The notes below the pieces were generated by a model, which was given only the letters and a program-made list of their open reading frames with translations, did no database searches and was not told the DNA's origin. Made by a program: the position numbers and the translations under genes. From the NCBI GenBank assembly GCA_036274195.1, contig DASUGD010000204.1:1-14929 (forward strand): a stretch of 14,929 bases of DNA. Direction: 5' to 3'. Positions 1 through 6,236 of the stretch are shown here, piece after piece (position 1 is the first letter of the stretch; the number at the start of each line of letters is the position of its first letter). Source of the DNA: JAJKIV01 sp036274195. GTDB lineage: Bacteria > Gemmatimonadota > Gemmatimonadetes > Gemmatimonadales > Gemmatimonadaceae.

Positions 1-78
1 ACGTGATTTTTCGAGAGGGAGCCAGCCACCGGCCTCCGCTGCTCCGTCCGGACGAACGAGAGCACGGCGCGCGTCCAC
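1..78 (-). CDS. Possible 5' end of an unrecognised divergent gene (partial)
   Basis: On the minus strand a GTG at 76-78 opens a frame that stays open for 26 codons to the window edge, beginning MDARRALVRPDGAAEA. An AAGGA lies 9 bases upstream of the GTG and an in-frame TAA just before it closes the frame, so this is a plausible start. The peptide is too short to assign to a family. Its divergent position relative to the MFS gene would suit a regulator or a partner enzyme, but nothing in the sequence shows this. It could be a chance frame in GC-rich DNA. Confidence 0.25.
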   Translation of the reverse strand, partial: MDARRALVRPDGAAEAGGWLPLEKSR

Positions 79-88
79 TGTCGATGAT

Positions 89-103
89 CCTTATCTATTA
101 AGG
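89..103. promoter_or_regulatory. AT-rich inverted repeat, candidate operator/promoter before the MFS gene
   Basis: CCTTA (89-93) and TAAGG (99-103) form an inverted repeat with a 5-base centre, in one of the few AT-rich patches of the window. It sits about 90 bases before the MFS start and just upstream of a possible divergent start at 78. The size and symmetry fit an operator for a dimeric helix-turn-helix repressor, and the AT-rich core could also hold a -10 element. No regulator is visible, so the role is inferred. Confidence 0.3.
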
Positions 104-194
104 TTTCACCACTCACCAAAGATGTATTGGACTGGTCGGCCCAGCGAGCTGCTGAGTGTCAGCGGGTACGGCAAGGTTGCGTAACGTGACCACG

Positions 195-1496
195 ATGGAC
201 ACGGCGGCATCCATCGACTCGGTGGCGTTAGGCACCCCAAGCGCCACCGGCGTCAGCCGCGCGCTCAAGCTGGCGCGGGCGTCGGTCGCGGCAATCTTTT
301 TCATCAACGGCGCAGCCACCGCGAACTGGCTCGTCCGCATCCCGGCGGTACAGGCAAAGCTTGGGCTCAGCAAAGGCGCGCTCGGCATCGCGCTGCTCGG
401 CGTCGCGGTGGGAGCGCTCCTGGCCATGCCGCGGGCGGGTCACCTCGTGACGCGCTACGGAAGCCGCCCGGTGACGCGCGTCGGCGCGGCCGTCTTCGGT
501 GTGATGCTGCTCCTCCCGGCGCTCGCCCCCAGTACCGTCTCGCTCGTGCTCGCGCTGGTGGCGCTGGGGGTCGGGCATGGCACGCTCGACGTCGCGATGA
601 ACGCGCAGGCATCGACGGTCGAGCGCGCGTACGGTCGGCCGATCATGTCCAGCTTCCACGCGCTGTGGAGCGCTGGCGGCCTCGCCGGGTCGGCCATCGG
701 CGGCGTCGTCGCTCACCACGGGGTCGGGCCGGCAACCCACCTGGTCACCACTGCGCTCATCGCCGGGGTGCTGGCCGTGCTCGTCACCGGCGGAATGCTT
801 CCAGCCTCCGCGGACGTGGACACGGATGAAACCGCGCCAGCGCGTCCGCGCGGAATCCTCCTCACGTTAGGCACCATGGCGTTCTGCGTGCTGCTCGGTG
901 AGGGAGCCATGGCCGACTGGAGCGCGCTCTACCTGCGCGACGTCACAGGCGCGACGCCCGGCGCCACGGCAGCCGGTTACGCGGCGTTCTCGCTGGCGAT
1001 GGCGACGGGGCGGTTTGCCGGAGACGCCCTGACGCTCCGCTTCGGCGCGATGCCGCTCGTCCGCGGCGGCGGCCTGCTTGCCGCGTTAGGCCTCGGCGTC
1101 GCGCTCGTCGTGGGAAGCTCCTGGGCGGCGATCGTCGGCTTCGGGGCCGTCGGCGCGGGGTTCTCGGTCGCGTTCCCGCTCATGCTCGCCCGGGCCGGCT
1201 CGCTTCCTGGAACGACGCCCGGCACCGCCATCGCGACCGTGTCGGTGTTCGGCTACACCGGCTTCCTCGCCGGCCCGCCCCTCATCGGGTTCGTCGCGCA
1301 GGCGACGAACCTGCGCGGCGGTCTCCTTGTCGTGGTGCTGACGAGCCTCACCGTTGCCGCGCTGGCGGGCGGCTTCCGCGCGTCGACCGAGCCATTCACC
1401 AAAGATCCCGGCGCGTTGCGCTACCACGCTAACGCGTCCGGAAGCGATCCGGCGGATCCGCCCAATCCTGAAGCATCCGAACACCGGTCGTCGTAG
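195..1496 (+). CDS. MFS transporter, YbjJ/MosC-like
   Basis: This is a polytopic inner-membrane protein of about 433 residues with about twelve hydrophobic segments, as in the major facilitator superfamily. The first membrane segment contains FFINGAATANWLVRIPAVQA, which resembles the start of YbjJ/MosC-type transporters (MosC is linked to rhizopine; most members have no known substrate). An MFS loop pattern follows near MPRAGHLVTRYGSRPV. The ATG at 195 is chosen because family members start shortly before this segment. In-frame GTGs at 156 and 186 (the latter with AAGG 10 bases upstream) would add 13 or 3 residues. All three TTA leucine codons that I see lie in the word CGTTAGG. The hydrophilic C-terminal tail, ending SEHRSS, is encoded partly by the left arm of the 1473-1558 inverted repeat, so the original end may have been altered. 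The transported substrate is unknown. Confidence 0.9.
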   Translation: MDTAASIDSVALGTPSATGVSRALKLARASVAAIFFINGAATANWLVRIPAVQAKLGLSKGALGIALLGVAVGALLAMPRAGHLVTRYGSRPVTRVGAAVFGVMLLLPALAPSTVSLVLALVALGVGHGTLDVAMNAQASTVERAYGRPIMSSFHALWSAGGLAGSAIGGVVAHHGVGPATHLVTTALIAGVLAVLVTGGMLPASADVDTDETAPARPRGILLTLGTMAFCVLLGEGAMADWSALYLRDVTGATPGATAAGYAAFSLAMATGRFAGDALTLRFGAMPLVRGGGLLAALGLGVALVVGSSWAAIVGFGAVGAGFSVAFPLMLARAGSLPGTTPGTAIATVSVFGYTGFLAGPPLIGFVAQATNLRGGLLVVVLTSLTVAALAGGFRASTEPFTKDPGALRYHANASGSDPADPPNPEASEHRSS

Positions 1497-1558
1497 AAGC
1501 CGGACTGGTCTGCCGGACCCGAGAGGCCAGTCCCCCAGGACGAAGGGTGTTCGGATGC
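1473..1558. repeat. 86-bp element with perfect 13-bp inverted ends and a nested hairpin
   Basis: GCATCCGAACACC (1473-1485) and GGTGTTCGGATGC (1546-1558) are perfect inverted complements. After a small internal mismatch, TCGTC (1488-1492) pairs with GACGA (1539-1543). An inner stem pairs 1502-1511 with 1524-1533 with one G-T wobble. The structure covers the last codons and the stop of the MFS gene. There is no T-run, so it is not a textbook intrinsic terminator. It could be a bidirectional terminator, an mRNA 3'-end structure or a small non-autonomous element. No target-site duplication was seen. Confidence 0.5.
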
Positions 1559-1937
1559 CACGGACACTCCGGATCGCGCCTCAGCCATGAGATTGCCGCT
1601 CGCCACGAGCCGGGTAACTGAATGAACGACTCGGGAAGCTCATCTCGTGCGGCCCGAGGTCGTTCACAAGAAAAGGATGAGAGACCGGACGTGCCGCCGG
1701 GGCCGTCACCGCGGACGGAGCCAATCCGCGACCATCGGCGCAATCGATGTTCGACATCCGCGTTAGGTTTGGCCGTTGCCGATCTCGAGCCAAGTTGATG
1801 CCCGGTTGGTGACGCGATCCTGAAAATCGAATCCGCCATGCTTCCGCGACATCGGTTTCATCGACCTTGCGATTGCGGCCCGCGATCCCTGTGCGGTGGA
1901 ATGATGCGTTAGGACTCTGACCCCATAGGAAGCAAAG
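1497..1937. other. 441-bp stretch without a convincing gene
   Basis: This stretch lies between the MFS stop and the MATE stop. I find no reading frame with recognisable protein character or a ribosome binding site. It holds the right part of the 1473-1558 inverted repeat, a bulged hairpin at 1623-1666, a weak 6-bp stem (1710-1715 with 1725-1730), and two same-orientation copies of CGTTAGG (1761-1767 and 1907-1913). The composition is slightly less GC-rich than the flanking genes. It may contain decayed coding sequence, but no family is recognisable. Confidence 0.5.
1623..1666. repeat. Bulged hairpin in the MFS-MATE gap
   Basis: TGAACGAC (1623-1630) pairs perfectly with GTCGTTCA (1659-1666). 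The stem continues with TCGGG (1631-1635) against CCCGA (1653-1657), with a single bulged G at 1658. The loop is 17 bases. The plus strand continues CAAGAAAAGG, with no T-run. It may be a terminator-like or RNA structural element. Confidence 0.4.
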
Positions 1938-3299
1938 CTACGCAGCCCGCGCCGTTTGAACGGCGAAGCTCAGCCGACCGCGGAACTCACGGCTCAGCAG
2001 ATACATGGCGAGCGCTAGCTGCACGATCACTGCCGCCACCGACAGATACCATATGGTACTGAGCCGGAATCCGGGCAGTCTCGACAACACCACCACGGGG
2101 ATGGTGATCAGGAGGATGCGCACTGCCGACGCGATCAGCGACGGCATCGTGTTGCCCATCGCCTGGAACATGCTCGACGCAACGAAGATCAGCCCCGACG
2201 CAACGTAGTTCCACGACACGATCCGGAGATACTCGACGCCCACCGCGACCACGGCCGGGTCGCTCGTGAAAATGCCGACCAGCGCGGCCGGCGCGATGTT
2301 CGACAGGACCGCGAACAGCATCATCACCGCCGCAGCCATGAGCGACGCATCCTTGAACGTCGCTCTGACCCGCTCCGGTAGCCGGGCGCCGAAGTTCTGC
2401 CCCGCCACCGGCGCGACGGCGAAGCCTAACGCGACCACCGGCATGAACCCCGCCTGCACGATCCGCTGGCCGATGCCGAACCCCGCCTGCGCCTCGGCGC
2501 CGAACGGACGCGTGACCGCGTACACCACGCCCAGGTACACCGCCATCATCCCGAACTCGAAGCCCGCCGGCAGCCCGATCGCCAGCATCCGGCGCCACTC
2601 GGCGAGCTTCGGCTTCCAGAGTGCCGTGTCGACGCGCAGGTACGAGTCCTTTCGAAAGAAGTAGCTCGAGAACCACACGCAGGCGATCGAGATCGAGATG
2701 AGCGTCGACACCGCAGCGCCCGCGACGCCGAACGGCCGACCCGTCCCCCACCCGAAGATCAGGAACGGCGCGAGCACCATGTTGATGATCACGCTCGCCG
2801 TCGACACGATCATCCCGGGCTTGAAGTTGCCGGTCGCTCGGAGCGCCGATCCCATCGCGATGAGAGCGAACTGCAGCCCGAGCGCCGGGATGAACCAGAG
2901 CAGGTAGGCGTCCGACAGCTTCGCCGTCTCCGCGTCCGCGCCCATCGCGGCGGAATACGCGGACCGCAACGCCAGGCCGAGGGCGAGAAACACCACACCC
3001 GCCGCCATCGACAGCACCTGCGACTGGTTGAACAGGAACTTGGCGAGGGCGTGATCCTTCCGCCCGACCGCGTGCGACACCACCGTCGTCGTCCCGACGC
3101 CGAGCATCTGCGTGAGCGCCAGCACGATGAAGCTCAGGTTCCCGGCGACGCCGACCGCCGCCACCGCCTCCGTGCCGAGCCGCCCGACCCAGTACAGGTC
3201 GATCAGGAAGTACAGGGTCTGGAACACCATAGTGACGAGCATGAAGCCCGTCGTCTTCAACAGGTGGCGCGTGAGTGGCCCCGTAGTGAGGTCCTGCAT
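1938..3299 (-). CDS. MATE-family multidrug/sodium efflux protein
   Basis: A 453-residue inner-membrane protein of the MATE (MatE, NorM/DinF-type) family, which exports cationic drugs or metabolites using a Na+ or H+ gradient. Both MatE halves are visible: the first with GVGTTTVVSHAVGRKDHALA and the family-typical YFLIDLYWVGRLG near the N-terminus, the second with PVAGQNFGARLPERV in the matching place. About twelve hydrophobic segments fit the usual 440-460 residue length. The ATG at 3299 (MQDLTTGPLTRHLL) is chosen because GGAAAG lies a few bases upstream and homologues begin here. The frame stays open to 3488, but that extension only translates repeat DNA. A TTA leucine codon lies in the word CGTTAGG (2424-2432). 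Together with the upstream gene on the same strand it may form a loose unit, separated by 178 bp of repeats. The substrate cannot be told. Confidence 0.93.
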   Translation of the reverse strand: MQDLTTGPLTRHLLKTTGFMLVTMVFQTLYFLIDLYWVGRLGTEAVAAVGVAGNLSFIVLALTQMLGVGTTTVVSHAVGRKDHALAKFLFNQSQVLSMAAGVVFLALGLALRSAYSAAMGADAETAKLSDAYLLWFIPALGLQFALIAMGSALRATGNFKPGMIVSTASVIINMVLAPFLIFGWGTGRPFGVAGAAVSTLISISIACVWFSSYFFRKDSYLRVDTALWKPKLAEWRRMLAIGLPAGFEFGMMAVYLGVVYAVTRPFGAEAQAGFGIGQRIVQAGFMPVVALGFAVAPVAGQNFGARLPERVRATFKDASLMAAAVMMLFAVLSNIAPAALVGIFTSDPAVVAVGVEYLRIVSWNYVASGLIFVASSMFQAMGNTMPSLIASAVRILLITIPVVVLSRLPGFRLSTIWYLSVAAVIVQLALAMYLLSREFRGRLSFAVQTARAA

Positions 3300-3331
3300 T
3301 TGCTTTCCAGGTTGGTAGTGAAAGACACACT

Positions 3332-3366
3332 GGGAACTGGGAACTGGGAACCGGGAACCGGGAACC
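3332..3366. repeat. Heptamer tandem repeat GGGAAC(T/C) x5
   Basis: Five consecutive 7-bp units (two GGGAACT, then three GGGAACC) lie 33 bp upstream of the MATE start codon. The same heptamer family recurs inside the ASPIC gene at 12940-12967. Such perfect short arrays vary in copy number by polymerase slippage. Here the array is intergenic, so a change could alter MATE leader length but not a reading frame. Confidence 0.85.
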
Positions 3367-3390
3367 GAGGCCCCTCTACCGGGACGACGG

Positions 3391-3433
3391 CGATTCCTCG
3401 CCTCCGCGCCTGCGGCGCTCCGCTCGGAATGAC
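3391..3433. repeat. REP-like palindromic element (CATTCCGAGCG type)
   Basis: Read on the minus strand the block starts GTCATTCCGAGCGGAGC and ends GAGGAATCG. ATTCC (3393-3397) pairs with GGAAT (3426-3430), and an inner stem pairs GCGCC (3406-3410) with GGCGC (3414-3418). I recognise this as a widespread intergenic palindrome of many bacterial genomes. Its translation (CHSERSAAGAEARN in this frame) is often seen in spurious proteins, which supports rejecting the long MATE start. Confidence 0.6.
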
Positions 3434-3447
3434 AACCGCTCTTTGTC

Positions 3448-3475
3448 GCCAGTCGCCAGTCGCCAGTCGCCAGTC
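3448..3475. repeat. Heptamer tandem repeat GCCAGTC x4
   Basis: Four perfect copies of GCCAGTC (GACTGGC on the minus strand) end two bases before the stop codon of the leftward gene at 3478-3480, that is, immediately downstream of that gene. It is a different heptamer from the array at 3332-3366, only 81 bp away, with the REP-like palindrome between them. The three blocks look like one composite repeat island. Confidence 0.8.
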
Positions 3476-3477
3476 CC

Positions 3478-5919
3478 CTAACGCCCAAGCCGCGACAGCG
3501 CGAACTGCACCGCCAGGTCGGTGGTGCTCCATAGCTGAACGTCCGCCCCGCTCCCGTAGCGAATCGCGACGACCTGGTCGCCGCGCGGCGCGTAGCTCCA
3601 CAGCTCGCTGCGGAATCCCGACGCTTCCACCGTGCGACGCACCTTCGCGATCGCCGCGCTCACCTCACGCGCGTACGCCGGGCGGCTCGCCGCTGCCGAC
3701 ACGTGCGCCGCCGCGCCCAGCAGAAACAGGTTCACCTCTCTCCCCCATACGACATAAGGGCTGTGATAGCGGTCGCGGCTGAACGCCCGCCAGATCGCCG
3801 GCGTCGCGTACGCATCGTTCGCGACCACGGGCCCCACACGATCGATGAGCAGGCCCACGGGATACGGACGCACGAACAGCCGCACGTCGCGCAGCGATGC
3901 CGCGAGCGACCCCGGGTCCAGCGACACACCGGTCTCGCGCTCGCCGAGGAAGAGCCGGGTCGCCGGATCGCTGTTGGCCACCCCGATGGGTTTTCCGCCC
4001 GCGTCGAGCGCGAGCGCGAGGAACACGAGGGAATCCCGGTCGGCCTTCGTCGCGGCGAGCAGGCCAGTCCAGATGCGCCGCTCGTCAGCCGGCAGCGCAG
4101 CGACACGCGCCGTCACCTTCGTCCGAACCTGCGCCGGCGAAAGCCTGACGAGGAAGTGCGCTGACGCGCCGTACCACCGCTCCACGACCTGATGCAGCGC
4201 CTGGGCATCGCGCGCGTACCGCCCGAGCGGCGCGTTAGGCGCCAGGTCCGGCATCGTACCCGCGAGTGAGTCCACGGAAATTCCCAGCGACGCCATGGCG
4301 GTGAGGATGCGCCCGATCGACTCCAGCGCGTGTGGTGCCCAGATCGCGTTGACATCCATGGCGTACCGGCCGAGCCCACCACCGTATCCGGCGCCGCTGT
4401 CTCGCCAGCTTGCCGGAGACCATCGGCCCGAATCCGCCGGCTCGAACGACACGAGGTTCGTCGGAATTGGATCGGCGGCATACGCGGCAGTCATCCGCGT
4501 CACGAGCCCCAGCTCCCGAACGAGGCGCGCGAGCCGCGAGCCCCCGCCATCGGACGAGTCGGCGAGAAATTCCCGCTTGTGCTGCGCCGTGACCGCCGAG
4601 TCGGCGAGCCAGCGGCCGGCCAGCACCGCGAGCTGAAATTCGTCATCGATCATATGGTAGTTCTCGCGCGTTCGGCGAAGGTCGCCGAGCACCACCCACG
4701 CCCGATCGAGAATCGAGTCGGCCGCGCCCCTGTTGCCGTCCGCCGCCGCCTTGAGATGGGCGTCCACCAGCCGCGTGTATTCCGCCGCCCCTTCCCGCAC
4801 GGCCTGGCCGCCGAGCGCTTCCTCGTGGCTCACTTGACCGGTAGGCGAAAGCTTCCGCAGCGCGCTCGCCACCGCGAACTCGGACATCTCCGGCCGCCAG
4901 ATCGACCGCATCATGAGCGCGCTCACGAGCATGTCGCGCCCGAAATACGTCGCGTAGGTCGGGAGACCGGCCATGAGCTTCTCGTGCGACGAGAGCAGCT
5001 CGACGCCGCGCACCTCGCGCTCGAGCCACCGCGCCCGCGTGGCGGCGGCGCCCCCCGCCCGGCCGGAGTCGTGAACGGCCGCCAGGAACTGGAGAAACGC
5101 CGGAGTGAAAATCTCCTGGCGAGTGAGCGGCGTGAGGGTCTTGCCAGTGGTGGAGACACGGACCGAGAACCGCACCTGGCTCCCGGCCTTCGCTCGCAGC
5201 GAGATCGAGTCGCCGGCGCGCGAGGCGGTGAGCCGCGTCGCGTCGGCGCGAAGCTCGAGTGAGAGCGTATCTCTCGCATCGAGCGAGGGTTGGACGATCA
5301 GCGCCGTCCAGACTGAATCGCTCGTGTTCGTCGTGACGGTGGGCAGAAGCCGAGCGCGAAGCGTGCTCACATCCTCCGCCCCGAGCAGGGCGAGATGTCG
5401 CGATCGCGCAGCCGGATCGAGGCGCTCGAGGCGCGCCAACATCCCCTCGATCTCGGGAAGCCGGAACGCCGGCGAGACGAAGGGCCCGAGGTGCTTCTCG
5501 GAGTACTGCAGGTCGCGTTCGACCCGCATCGATCCGAGCAGAAAGAGACCGAGGTCGACTCGCGAGCCGTTCGCGGCGATCTGGTATTCCAGGGAGCGGC
5601 GCGCCCGAGGACCGCCGGTCGAGGCGACGGTCGCCGAATCCCCACCCCATCGGAGCGTTGCCGGGCGGCCGGCCGAGCGGACCGTGAAACCGATACTCTC
5701 GTTCTCTCCATCGGCCCAGAGGTGCACGACGCGGCCGGTGCGAGAGTCGAGGTAGACCTGGAGCGTGTTGCCCGCGGCATCCCGGAAGAACCGGGTCTGG
5801 TAGCCGCGGTAGGCAGCGGGGTCGTCCAATCCCGGCTCGGGGAAGGCCAGGACCGGAGCCGCCTGCCTCGGTGCCACGGCCGCAAGCTGGGCGAACAGGG
5901 TGATGAGGGCGAGGGTCAT
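3478..5919 (-). CDS. Large exported protein, probable six-hairpin (alpha/alpha toroid) carbohydrate-active enzyme
   Basis: About 813 residues. The N-terminus MTLALITLFAQLAAVAP is hydrophobic and signal-like, but lacks the usual positive charges. Residues about 25-290 look like beta-rich domains. The C-terminal half is helix-rich, with segments reminiscent of six-hairpin glycosidases and debranching enzymes: YATYFGRDMLVSALMM (about 322-337), TGQVSHEEALGGQAVREG, ENYHMIDDEFQLAVLAGRW (about 420-438) and GRYAMDVNAIWAPHALESI (about 515-533). Conserved-looking acidic residues in these stretches could be catalytic, but I cannot name the acid/base pair. The ATG at 5919 is chosen over a GTG two codons earlier; neither has a clear ribosome binding site. 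The gene diverges from susC, so glycan processing for the importer is a reasonable inference. It could also be a non-catalytic toroid or a lyase. CDS confidence is high; function is tentative. Confidence 0.7.
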   Translation of the reverse strand: MTLALITLFAQLAAVAPRQAAPVLAFPEPGLDDPAAYRGYQTRFFRDAAGNTLQVYLDSRTGRVVHLWADGENESIGFTVRSAGRPATLRWGGDSATVASTGGPRARRSLEYQIAANGSRVDLGLFLLGSMRVERDLQYSEKHLGPFVSPAFRLPEIEGMLARLERLDPAARSRHLALLGAEDVSTLRARLLPTVTTNTSDSVWTALIVQPSLDARDTLSLELRADATRLTASRAGDSISLRAKAGSQVRFSVRVSTTGKTLTPLTRQEIFTPAFLQFLAAVHDSGRAGGAAATRARWLEREVRGVELLSSHEKLMAGLPTYATYFGRDMLVSALMMRSIWRPEMSEFAVASALRKLSPTGQVSHEEALGGQAVREGAAEYTRLVDAHLKAAADGNRGAADSILDRAWVVLGDLRRTRENYHMIDDEFQLAVLAGRWLADSAVTAQHKREFLADSSDGGGSRLARLVRELGLVTRMTAAYAADPIPTNLVSFEPADSGRWSPASWRDSGAGYGGGLGRYAMDVNAIWAPHALESIGRILTAMASLGISVDSLAGTMPDLAPNAPLGRYARDAQALHQVVERWYGASAHFLVRLSPAQVRTKVTARVAALPADERRIWTGLLAATKADRDSLVFLALALDAGGKPIGVANSDPATRLFLGERETGVSLDPGSLAASLRDVRLFVRPYPVGLLIDRVGPVVANDAYATPAIWRAFSRDRYHSPYVVWGREVNLFLLGAAAHVSAAASRPAYAREVSAAIAKVRRTVEASGFRSELWSYAPRGDQVVAIRYGSGADVQLWSTTDLAVQFALSRLGR

Positions 5920-6119
5920 GGGCACCAGTATGCGATTTCAGGTCACGAGGCGGGAGTCGGGCCCGCCGTCCACCCCGTCCAGGGCTACCTCCACCGGTTG
6001 GTTCTTGCGGACCTGAGGGTGGGACGTTATTACCGACGTACTCAAACGGCGATATCCGCCGAGCCCCTGAGTACGCGGCTTTTCACGGGTGGGCCGGACC
6101 GACTAGCTGCGCGCTGTTG

Positions 6120-6133
6120 TGGAATCGATTCCA
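6120..6133. promoter_or_regulatory. 14-bp perfect palindrome, candidate operator
   Basis: TGGAATCGATTCCA is a perfect palindrome 104 bases before the susC start codon, in the divergent region. The length suits a dimeric repressor or activator, and the site could serve both the toroid gene and susC. No regulator gene is in the window, and I cannot match it to a known operator. Confidence 0.4.
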
Positions 6134-6181
6134 TCGACCGTCGTGAATCCATAAGGACGTGCATCGCTGAGCTCTTGACGT

Positions 6182-6207
6182 CGGTGCCCCGCCACGGCGG
6201 GGCACCG
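6182..6207 (+). terminator. Strong hairpin in the susC leader, terminator/attenuator-like
   Basis: A perfect 12-bp GC-rich stem pairs 6182-6193 (CGGTGCCCCGCC) with 6196-6207 (GGCGGGGCACCG); in practice the tip is a 4-base CACG loop. TTT follows at 6208-6210. It ends 16 bases before the susC ribosome binding site. A hairpin plus short T-run inside a leader fits an attenuator, a partial terminator for transcripts arriving from upstream, or an mRNA 5'-protection structure. The T-run is short for an efficient intrinsic terminator. Confidence 0.55.
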
Positions 6208-6223
6208 TTTGCACCCCGTAGCC

Positions 6224-6233
6224 GGGAGGGAGG
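6224..6233 (+). promoter_or_regulatory. susC ribosome binding site
   Basis: GGGAGGGAGG lies directly before the ATG at 6237-6239; its central GGAGGG gives about 6 bases of spacing. This purine-rich, strong site decides the susC start and suggests high expression. Confidence 0.75.
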
Positions 6234-6236
6234 ACT

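Larger units (their letters stand above)
5920..6236. promoter_or_regulatory. Divergent intergenic region between the toroid gene and susC
   Basis: 317 bp separate two divergent starts, so promoters for both should lie here. A weak sigma70-like candidate for susC is TTGCGG (6005-6010), 17 bases, then TATTAC (6028-6033), which would leave a leader of about 200 bases. TTGACG at 6175-6180 looks like a -35 but has no suitable -10. Nothing resembles the Bacteroidota -7/-33 promoter. The listed palindrome and hairpin are the strongest structures. Shared control of the two transcripts is an inference from the arrangement. Confidence 0.5.

Noticed and set aside
1429..1839. 136-codon minus-strand frame across the MFS end and the gene-free stretch
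   Set aside because: It runs over inverted repeats and the MFS C-terminus, is rich in Arg/Pro/Ser as shadow frames are, and has no recognisable domain.
1760..1914. GCGTTAGG copies as integron attC core sites (GTTRRRY)
   Set aside because: The word resembles an attC 1R core, but no paired inverted RYYYAAC core with L-boxes was found near it, most copies are single and inside unrelated genes, and no integrase is present.
1912..1925. GGACTCTGACCCCA as an end of a RAYT/IS200-associated element
   Set aside because: It recalls GGGGTCAGAGTC-type repeat ends, but there is no partner copy and no transposase in the window.
3332..3475. CRISPR array
   Set aside because: Units are 7 bp and contiguous, without spacers, and there are no cas genes.
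3300..3488. N-terminal extension of the MATE protein to a start at 3488
   Set aside because: The extra 63 codons translate only the heptamer arrays and the REP-like palindrome; homologues start at MQDLTTG and an SD-like GGAAAG precedes that ATG.
4330..5262. 310-codon plus-strand frame antisense to the toroid gene
   Set aside because: Arg/His/Pro-rich composition is typical of an antisense shadow in GC-rich DNA; the minus frame has signal-like and domain-like features.
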